From NCBI RefSeq assembly GCF_031082345.1, contig NZ_JAVHLH010000123.1, positions 2,552 to 8,257 of the forward strand: a DNA stretch of 5,706 nt, written 5' to 3'. Origin of the DNA: Brevundimonas sp. GTDB lineage: Bacteria; Pseudomonadota; Alphaproteobacteria; Caulobacterales; Caulobacteraceae. Under the pieces are notes generated by a model. It did no database searches and was not told the origin of the DNA. It saw only the letters and a program-made list of their open reading frames with translations. Each line of letters starts with the position of its first letter. Positions within the stretch are counted from its first letter, which is position 1. The position numbers were made by a program, and so were the translations under genes. Of the stretch, positions 1-4,450 are shown piece after piece.

Positions 1-183
1 GTATAGAACGTCGAGATCGTGGAGCGGCGTGATAGCTGTGTACCTTGGGTAAGAGCCGATCTGCAGGCAGTTCGCCTCTCCGAGCACATCCCGAACCGAC
101 GTATAGACGCGGGTTACAAACTGTCGCTCGTTCTCTGTCGGGGACAGGTGCTTCTGCGCATATCGGCGCAGGAGCGCATTCAC
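1..183 (-). CDS. CD-NTase-like (polymerase beta superfamily) nucleotidyltransferase, N-terminal fragment
   Basis: This gene runs off the left edge, so only the first 61 residues are visible. The translation is open throughout and ends in IGSYPRYTAITPLHDLDVLY, the core of a polymerase-beta-type nucleotidyltransferase. It has a Gly-Ser pair (residues 43-44), a basic and Thr-containing loop, and Asp-Leu-Asp (56-58), which would bind the two catalytic metals. The preceding ~40 residues look helical, as in CD-NTase/SMODS enzymes and their relatives. These make cyclic or linear nucleotide signals. The start is taken as GTG at 183: AAGGA lies five bases upstream and the previous gene's stop ends one base before it. 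An in-frame ATG at 198 would overlap that gene by 14 bases but has no good ribosome site. It is the partner of the membrane gene at 185-694. The superfamily call is firm. Whether the product is a cyclic dinucleotide, an oligonucleotide or something else cannot be told, because the third catalytic Asp and the C-terminus lie outside. Confidence 0.8.
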   Translation of the reverse strand, partial: MNALLRRYAQKHLSPTENERQFVTRVYTSVRDVLGEANCLQIGSYPRYTAITPLHDLDVLY

Positions 184-184
184 C

Positions 185-694
185 TCATTCCTTCGCATAG
201 CTGGTGGTCATGATCGAAGTGACGAGGTCGTTCAAAAGGCGCCCGCGGAAATTCGTAACTGCGCTGTGACGCCGGCCATCGAGTTGCGCCATCTGCTCGT
301 CCGGAATCCGGCCCTGGTCGTACGGTTGATACACAACCAGCGCGCATTTCGGTCCTTTGCGCCTCATAATCTCATCGAGGTGCTCGCTCCAATCCGGCCA
401 GTACATGAGGAAAACAGAGGCCCCGTGAGAGTCGTCAATCTCTCGAATGGACGAAACAAGAAGCAGGTTCTTTTCCCTGAAAAGCTTCGACTCCACGAGG
501 AGCTGGCGCAGACTTGTGAGATTGTCGTCAGAGGCGAAGATTGCGATCTTCCGATGCGCTAGGCCATTACCCAAGCGATATAGAATTGGCGCAATACCTG
601 ATCCCCACAGAAACAGTCCGTAGATCATGCCGATGGCTAGAACTACGAATTCAACCACCCCAACCCAGAAAAAGAATGCCTGAGCAGTTTCCAT
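185..694 (-). CDS. Membrane-anchored alpha/beta (Rossmann/TIR-like) protein, candidate effector of the adjacent nucleotidyltransferase
   Basis: 169 residues. A single strongly hydrophobic segment (about 7-30) is followed by a short amphipathic, basic stretch (31-48). A soluble domain then alternates strands and helices: strand 49-54 (KIAIFA), helix ~60-70, strand ~76-82, strand ~92-99, helix ~102-112, strand ~117-123. It ends in a polar, probably conserved tail with GRIP (128-131) and NFRGRLLND (148-156). This is a flavodoxin/TIR-like layout without a recognisable TIR catalytic Glu. A membrane segment fused to a cytosolic nucleotide-binding-type domain, encoded immediately before a nucleotidyltransferase, fits an effector whose membrane part opens or aggregates when the nucleotide signal changes. 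CBASS membrane effectors and HalA of Hailong are known precedents. The link is inferred from gene pairing and topology, not from a confirmed family match. The ATG at 694 has no Shine-Dalgarno, but a -10-like box sits just upstream (see promoter entry). Its last codons run into the next gene's ribosome site, implying coupled translation. Confidence 0.8.
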   Translation of the reverse strand: METAQAFFFWVGVVEFVVLAIGMIYGLFLWGSGIAPILYRLGNGLAHRKIAIFASDDNLTSLRQLLVESKLFREKNLLLVSSIREIDDSHGASVFLMYWPDWSEHLDEIMRRKGPKCALVVYQPYDQGRIPDEQMAQLDGRRHSAVTNFRGRLLNDLVTSIMTTSYAKE

Positions 695-700
695 GCTGAA

Positions 701-728
701 ATCATACGCCCCCGATTCACCTACGCAA
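701..728 (-). promoter_or_regulatory. Putative sigma70-type promoter of the left operon, possibly giving a leaderless mRNA
   Basis: On the minus strand, TTGCGT (728-723) is followed after 16 bases by TATGAT (706-701). The -10 box matches the consensus at five of six positions and the -35 box at three. TATGAT ends only six bases before the ATG at 694, so transcription would start at or within a base or two of the start codon. That agrees with the absence of a Shine-Dalgarno there. Seen by eye only and not tested. Confidence 0.35.
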
Positions 729-730
729 CC

Positions 731-762
731 TCCGGCATCGAGAACCTTCTCGCGGAGCCGGA
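731..762. repeat. Two-tier inverted repeat (hairpin/operator-like) in the divergent intergenic region
   Basis: TCCGGC (731-736) pairs with GCCGGA (757-762). Nested inside, CGAGAA (739-744) pairs with TTCTCG (747-752) around a CC loop. A third pair, CCTACG (720-725) and CGTAGG (779-784), encloses both. All arms are perfect over six bases. The element lies between the divergent starts at 694 and 802 and just upstream of the putative -35 of the left operon. An operator or a structured leader for the gene at 802 is possible. Chance pairing in GC-rich DNA is also possible. Confidence 0.4.
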
Positions 763-801
763 CGTGGACGCGGGCCTTCGTAGGGATTGATCGGAGACAC
801 T

Positions 802-1296
802 ATGCTCAAACCGCTGGAAACCCTGTTGGAGCGGGACAATCGGTTTGCGCTCTTGGTGGTGCCTGAGGCGGGCGGCTTTCGGCGGATGACCCTGGCCGAT
901 CACTACGGGATGGTCGCGGCGGTCAACATCGGCCGGTCAGCGCCGGATGAGGTGCAGACGATGTTCAGCCGCGCGCAGCACGCATTGATCTACGCTTGGT
1001 TCGACTACGAGCTTTCGGCTGTGGCCGAATTTCAAGTGCTGGCTACGGTGGAGCTCGCATTGCGCGAACGGCTCCAACCGGCTCCAACGATGATGCTCAA
1101 GGCGTTGGTGAAACTCGCCGTTGCCCAAGGTTTGGTCCCGCCAAAGGTCGGGGATTTTCCTGCGGAGATTTGGTTTTCCGGGATCCGCAACCGTTGGGCT
1201 CACGGCAGCGCCAACTTCGGAACGCCAAGCATGACACTAACGGTAATCGAAGTCTGCGCTGACCTTATCCGACGCCTGTATCCACCTCAGCCCTGA
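802..1296 (+). CDS. HEPN-like small protein with RN-x3-H motif
   Basis: 164 residues from the ATG at 802, which has GGAG five bases upstream. An upstream in-frame TTG at 787 is less well supported. The product appears mostly helical: helices around 48-66 and 68-92, a long one at ~96-110, and a C-terminal helix at ~143-159. The key feature is IRNRWAHGS, giving Arg129-Asn130-x3-His134. This is the R-[polar]-x3-H signature of HEPN domains, near the start of the last helical part, where that motif normally sits. HEPN domains are often metal-independent RNases in toxin-antitoxin, abortive-infection and CRISPR systems, though some only bind nucleotides. No nucleotidyltransferase antitoxin (MNT) lies next to it on the same strand. 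The left-block nucleotidyltransferase is divergent, about 600 bp away and of a different type. The motif is seen directly. RNase activity and a defence role are inferred from the motif and location. Confidence 0.75.
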   Translation: MLKPLETLLERDNRFALLVVPEAGGFRRMTLADHYGMVAAVNIGRSAPDEVQTMFSRAQHALIYAWFDYELSAVAEFQVLATVELALRERLQPAPTMMLKALVKLAVAQGLVPPKVGDFPAEIWFSGIRNRWAHGSANFGTPSMTLTVIEVCADLIRRLYPPQP

Positions 1297-1445
1297 CCCA
1301 CAGAGGGGTGACCGCAAGGGCCCGTTTGTTGACCCACCCATAAATCAACGGACCACAGCCCGATTGTAGTGGAGAATAAGGCCACCTTAACATGCACTGG
1401 AGAGTGTATCGTCGCGCGATCAAGCGCAGTCGAAAGGGCTTCTAA
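1297..1445. other. Intergenic spacer, no convincing gene
   Basis: 149 bases between two plus-strand genes. I see no terminator with a T-run. The only structure is a weak inverted repeat, GTTGA (1328-1332) with TCAAC (1345-1349). The only functional site I can support is the ribosome binding site at its right end, AAAGGG (1433-1438), seven bases before the GTG at 1446. Confidence 0.5.
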
Positions 1446-1919
1446 GTGGCGCTTCCAATCTCCGATATCGTCATTGGCCAATGCTATCGTACCGCCGCGG
1501 GTCAAGAGCGGCGGGTCCTTAACATCTTCGGTGCCGACAACGCCAAGCGTGTGCGGTACTACTCCCGCGGCGGCAATGTTGATGGAGCTTGGGGCTGGCC
1601 CGGCACCAAGGCGAACCCGCCGACCTTAGAGGCATTTGCAGAGGCGTTGGATAAGAAGATCGATTGCCCTGTTGCCGCACCTCCACCCGGCTTTGACATC
1701 CAGGGCCTTCGAACCGGCAAGAAGCGCCACGACTTGGACAGGACCAAGTATCCCTATTCAAAAGATGGTCGTGTCACCTTTAGCGTTACGTCAGAAACGG
1801 CCAGCATTGTGGATGGCGACGCCATCTTCGACGGCCGCCATCCGAACGATACAATTTGGATTGTGAGCAGCGCCGAAACCAACGGTAACGTCATCCAGAT
1901 GGAGCTTCAGCCCCTCTAA
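1446..1919 (+). CDS. Hypothetical protein with an N-terminal SH3-like beta-rich module
   Basis: 157 residues from GTG 1446, preceded by AAAGGG at a good seven-base spacing. I do not recognise the family. Residues ~6-43 (IVIGQCYRT, then RRVLNIF, then RVRYYSRGG) alternate short strands and turns around a pattern of conserved-looking Gly, Tyr and Arg. This resembles small SH3-like barrel proteins found in phage and plasmid genes. A helix at ~60-72 follows, then a Pro-rich linker (75-81). A basic stretch with Lys, Arg and His follows (88-105), then a strand-rich C-terminus (109-154). There is no signal peptide, membrane segment or obvious catalytic motif. It lies 149 bases after the HEPN-like gene, so co-transcription is possible but unproven. 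Start, frame bias and balanced composition argue for a real gene. Function is unknown. Confidence 0.6.
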   Translation: MALPISDIVIGQCYRTAAGQERRVLNIFGADNAKRVRYYSRGGNVDGAWGWPGTKANPPTLEAFAEALDKKIDCPVAAPPPGFDIQGLRTGKKRHDLDRTKYPYSKDGRVTFSVTSETASIVDGDAIFDGRHPNDTIWIVSSAETNGNVIQMELQPL

Positions 1920-2230
1920 GTTGGTCGCTCCCCCGGCCGCGGCTGCCTCTTGTGGGGTGGCCTCGGACTCTACAATGCGCGGGTGCCTCTCCTCAGCACA
2001 GAGGGTCCAGCCTTTACCGCGCAAAATCGGCGATGCGCCAAGAGCGGACTCTGGGATGAGAGCGAATAGTAGACCCTCTAACGCCCTACCGGGTTCTGTT
2101 GGCCTTTCCGGGAGTGCTATGACCGCCTCCGACTGAGGACACGGCGTGCCGATAGCTTGCAGGCGCTCAAGTTAGGGCTGTAGGACGTGTCCGGCTGTAC
2201 CTATCGCTGCCGCTCAATATCAGGATGACA
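1920..2230. other. 311-bp interval without a convincing gene
   Basis: Short open frames exist here on both strands, but none has a good start, ribosome site or protein-like composition. The right part holds two interleaved complementary pairs: GGACACG (2137-2143) with CGTGTCC (2186-2192), and CGATAG (2150-2155) with CTATCG (2201-2206). Their order would allow a pseudoknot-type fold but not a simple hairpin. The interval probably carries the promoter and leader of the gene at 2231, although I cannot point to a convincing -35/-10 pair. Confidence 0.4.
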
Positions 2231-2602
2231 ATGGCCAGTTCACCGGTCCGCATCGAGGTCGAGCGCGACCCGAAAGACAATCTTCGATTCTACGCGACGT
2301 TCCCCGACTCAGATTTGGCAAAACTGTCGGTCCGCTCGCTCAATCTGGACATTGCTGACGCGGAAAAGCTTCTGAGAGATGTGAGGAAGCGTCGGGCAAC
2401 TGACGGCGGCAAAATCGTGATGAACGGGCAAATCGGAAAGTGGTTGAAAACCAACGCCGCTTCGAATGTGACAGCGAAAGAACATTCCATTAGCCGCAAA
2501 AAAGCTGGGACGACGCCGGCGCACTGGCGAGTCGGACTGGTGATCACGTTTGCAAATGCGGCACTCGCGCAGGCTTTCGCAGCGGCCTGTAAGATCCCTT
2601 AG
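2231..2602 (+). CDS. Hypothetical small basic protein
   Basis: 123 residues from ATG 2231, chosen because AGGA (2222-2225) lies five bases upstream. An ATG two codons earlier (2225) overlaps that ribosome site. I do not recognise the family. Residues ~6-24 form alternating beta-type segments, ~41-56 a charged helix rich in Lys and Arg, and ~60-72 a short Gly/Lys segment. Residues ~74-97 form a polar linker rich in Thr, Ser and Lys, and ~99-119 a hydrophobic, Ala-rich C-terminal strand and helix. The last segment is too short and too Ala-rich to call a membrane helix. The gene stands alone, 311 bases after the previous one, and converges on the right operon. No catalytic motif is visible. Confidence 0.55.
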   Translation: MASSPVRIEVERDPKDNLRFYATFPDSDLAKLSVRSLNLDIADAEKLLRDVRKRRATDGGKIVMNGQIGKWLKTNAASNVTAKEHSISRKKAGTTPAHWRVGLVITFANAALAQAFAAACKIP

Positions 2603-2607
2603 GTCCG

Positions 2608-2621
2608 GGCGCATTTGCGCC
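2608..2621. terminator. Stem-loop just after the 2231-2602 gene, terminator-like but without a T-run
   Basis: GGCGCA-TT-TGCGCC is a perfect six-base-pair stem with a two-base loop, starting six bases past the stop codon at 2602. The position suits a terminator for the plus-strand gene. No run of T follows, so intrinsic termination would be weak. Confidence 0.3.
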
Positions 2622-2744
2622 AGAAGCGGAAGTCGGCACCGCACCGCAAAGCAGACATCGAAGTGGTCCGGTCGATGAAATAGTGCGCTAGGCTATCACG
2701 CGGTTCGTTCTTTCGACTGTGAGCGCCCAGTGTCCGACGCCAGC

Positions 2745-2759
2745 GGCCCGAGAGGGGCC
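2745..2759. terminator. GC-rich stem-loop just beyond the 3' end of the right operon
   Basis: GGCCC-GAGAG-GGGCC forms a five-base-pair all-GC stem six bases downstream of the stop of the DUF4238 gene (minus strand). It lies between the convergent genes and could slow or stop transcription from the right operon. No T-run follows on the minus strand, so this is a weak call. Confidence 0.3.
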
Positions 2760-2765
2760 TGCGTA

Positions 2766-3665
2766 TCATCTTCCTTTGGAAGCTGATAGCAGCCGGTCTT
2801 CGTCAGCGACGAGTTCGGCGCATACCTCGTGAGGATCACGATGGCAGAACATGTGCTCCATAGCGTGCCGCCAGACGAGCAAGTTCTGGGCGGCGGCGTT
2901 GTCATCCGGCAACTCGTAATACACTCCGTCCGGCTCACCATGTTGATTGTCGAGGATCAGCATTCGGGTGGGGCTAATCGGAAACGAGATCACCGTCTCC
3001 GGATCGTTGATGCCCCGAAACTCCAGTGAAGGATGAGTGATCGTCACCGGGTTGTCCGAGGTGATGAACACCGGCTTGTCCGACGCCAGCATGACCATCC
3101 GCATGGAGAGTAGCTTCGGCGCGATGTCGCCTGCGCCCGCCACGTAGTCGTTCCAGGCGGCTTTCATCTCCTCATCGCCCGCATCGCGGAAGGCAGGCCA
3201 GTCGGACGGGTCAACCTCGTGCCTGGCGCTGCCGATCGTCACATGGATCGGCAGGCGCTCATGGCCTCGTAGGTCATCAACGAAGCGGCGGTGCAGCCGT
3301 TTCCAGCTCTCGAACTGGACCGGGTTCCGGGCGTAGGTCGTCGCGACGATCAAGGCCAGCATCTTGCGCACCGGCTCCCAGGTCAGGTCCGTCTCCCCGT
3401 CGCAAAGCACCTTCCACAACGGATGGCCGAACCATTGCTCGAGCTGGCCGAGTTTTCGCTCAACGGCGTCATCGCGGCGACCGTCGGCCTTGCGCGGTGC
3501 ATAGAGGTAAAACCGCACCGCGACATTCTCGATGGGCTTCAGTTCCGGTTCGCCCTCGTTCTTGCTGTAGCGCCAGATCTTCTCCCCCGCCGCGTCAGCC
3601 GCGAAGGCGCTGAGATAGGATTGCGACAGCCAGTGACAGCGTTTCGTTATCTGCTGTTTGGGCAT
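2766..3665 (-). CDS. DUF4238 family protein
   Basis: 299 residues from ATG 3665. Several DUF4238 hallmarks are visible. Near the N-terminus is His11-x3-Gln15-x-Tyr17-Leu18-x2-Phe21. Mid-protein there is a Trp-Arg-Tyr strand (31-33) and a helical region with ARNP (112-115). Later come FITSDNPVTI (200-209) and the strand FPISPTRMLILD (228-239), followed by a C-terminal helical segment (256-283). The length is normal for the family. There is no signal peptide or membrane segment, so it should be cytosolic. DUF4238 has no established biochemical function that I know of, though members are frequent in accessory and defence regions. The reading frame stays open upstream to 4043, but that part lies antiphase over the membrane gene and is not coding. 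The start follows the preceding stop by 17 bases, and the only ribosome-like AGGA is rather far (15 bases), so expression probably depends on the upstream gene. It is likely the third gene of the right operon. Confidence 0.85.
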   Translation of the reverse strand: MPKQQITKRCHWLSQSYLSAFAADAAGEKIWRYSKNEGEPELKPIENVAVRFYLYAPRKADGRRDDAVERKLGQLEQWFGHPLWKVLCDGETDLTWEPVRKMLALIVATTYARNPVQFESWKRLHRRFVDDLRGHERLPIHVTIGSARHEVDPSDWPAFRDAGDEEMKAAWNDYVAGAGDIAPKLLSMRMVMLASDKPVFITSDNPVTITHPSLEFRGINDPETVISFPISPTRMLILDNQHGEPDGVYYELPDDNAAAQNLLVWRHAMEHMFCHRDPHEVCAELVADEDRLLSASKGR

Positions 3666-3682
3666 GCCGCGACCGAGATTTC

Positions 3683-4450
3683 CTATGCGCAGGGTGGCTT
3701 GTCGCACGCCGCCAGCAGGCGCCGGGCGTAGAGTTTGCCAGCCTCCAGCACCCAGCCGGCGCGGACCACGCACAACCAGCCAAGGAGCACGATCAGGCTC
3801 AGCCCGACCGCGCCGACCTGAACCGGCGTAAACGTCCGGAGGGCGGTCGCCAGCGACGCAAGTTGGAACGGACCGTTCGCCTGGTTGCGGACGACCACGA
3901 CGAAGACCACGACCAGCAGACTGACCAGGCAGGCCATGATGCCGACAGGCTTGAGGCCGTAGAGGTTCCGACGGAAACCGTAGGACGTGTTTTCGTTGAG
4001 GACCAGAACGTGCGCCGGCCCACGACATTGTTCCATGAGCCACAGGACCGCCGAATCGTAGCGCTTGTCAGCGGCAGCCGGATCGGCGCGCTCTTCGTCG
4101 GCCGTGGGGAGCGGCTTGCCCAGCTTGCCGCCGAGATGCTGGTGATAGCGCGCCTTCACTTCGACATCGAGGCTCGCGTCGGCGTGACGCAGCACCTGCG
4201 TCGTGGGCATGACCTCCCAGGTTTTTAGAAGGTGCCTCTGCGCCCGCTGGCCTTGCGACCGGCTCAATTCCGCGAACAGATAAAGCAGACCGCAGGTGTT
4301 GATGATCGTGAGCACCGCCGCCCCGGCGTTGCTCGTCAGCAGGACCGGATGCCAGGCGAGCAGGGTCGCCAGACCGGGCAGCAGGGTCAGAAGCGCCGGA
4401 TAGACCCGCGCCTTCAGATCGTAGCTGTCAAAGTTCTTTAGGAAATCCAT
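3683..4450 (-). CDS. Four-helix (2+2) membrane protein with central soluble domain, candidate effector
   Basis: 255 residues from ATG 4450. The start is well fixed: GGGGGAGG ends four bases upstream and the ATG overlaps the upstream stop as TGATG. Hydrophobic helices lie at about 17-34 and 42-62, then 168-187 and 209-229. A soluble middle of ~100 residues (63-167) therefore lies between two hairpins, probably in the cytosol. Just before helix 3 is a distinctive segment, ENTSYGFRRNLYG (153-165), which looks like a conserved family signature. The N-terminus (DLKARVYPALLTLLPG) is also motif-like. I do not recognise a named family. In CBASS and related nucleotide-signalling systems, membrane proteins such as S-2TM and S-4TM act as pore-forming effectors, and this layout next to E1-JAB fits such a role. 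That role is inferred. No enzymatic motif is visible. Confidence 0.85.
   Translation of the reverse strand: MDFLKNFDSYDLKARVYPALLTLLPGLATLLAWHPVLLTSNAGAAVLTIINTCGLLYLFAELSRSQGQRAQRHLLKTWEVMPTTQVLRHADASLDVEVKARYHQHLGGKLGKPLPTADEERADPAAADKRYDSAVLWLMEQCRGPAHVLVLNENTSYGFRRNLYGLKPVGIMACLVSLLVVVFVVVVRNQANGPFQLASLATALRTFTPVQVGAVGLSLIVLLGWLCVVRAGWVLEAGKLYARRLLAACDKPPCA

Noticed and set aside
19..213. Plus-strand open frame of 64 codons at the left edge
   Set aside because: It is antisense to the nucleotidyltransferase reading, whose motif is far more convincing. It has no ribosome site and no protein-like pattern.
266..562. Plus-strand open frame of 98 codons inside the membrane-effector gene
   Set aside because: It is a shadow of the minus-strand gene, which has a clear membrane helix and an alpha/beta pattern.
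701..790. Possible 3' remnant of a plus-strand gene ending IENLLAEPDVDAGLRRD
   Set aside because: The tail looks protein-like, but the frame has no start or recognisable domain upstream and overlaps the effector's promoter region. It is too short to support as a pseudogene.
1328..1349. Weak inverted repeat GTTGA/TCAAC
   Set aside because: Five-base arms with a 12-base loop and no T-run are indistinguishable from chance.
1791..2136. Open frames on both strands (minus 1791-2024, plus 1921-2136)
   Set aside because: They have low-complexity Ala/Ser/Arg-rich translations, no good starts or ribosome sites, and partial overlap with the gene at 1446-1919.
3666..4043. Upstream extension of the DUF4238 reading frame
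   Set aside because: It lies in another frame over the membrane-protein gene and gives an Arg/Pro/Gly-rich sequence. The DUF4238 domain starts right after ATG 3665.
3291..4441. Several plus-strand frames of 69-146 codons opposite the right operon
   Set aside because: They are typical antisense frames of GC-rich coding DNA. The minus-strand products carry recognisable domains throughout.
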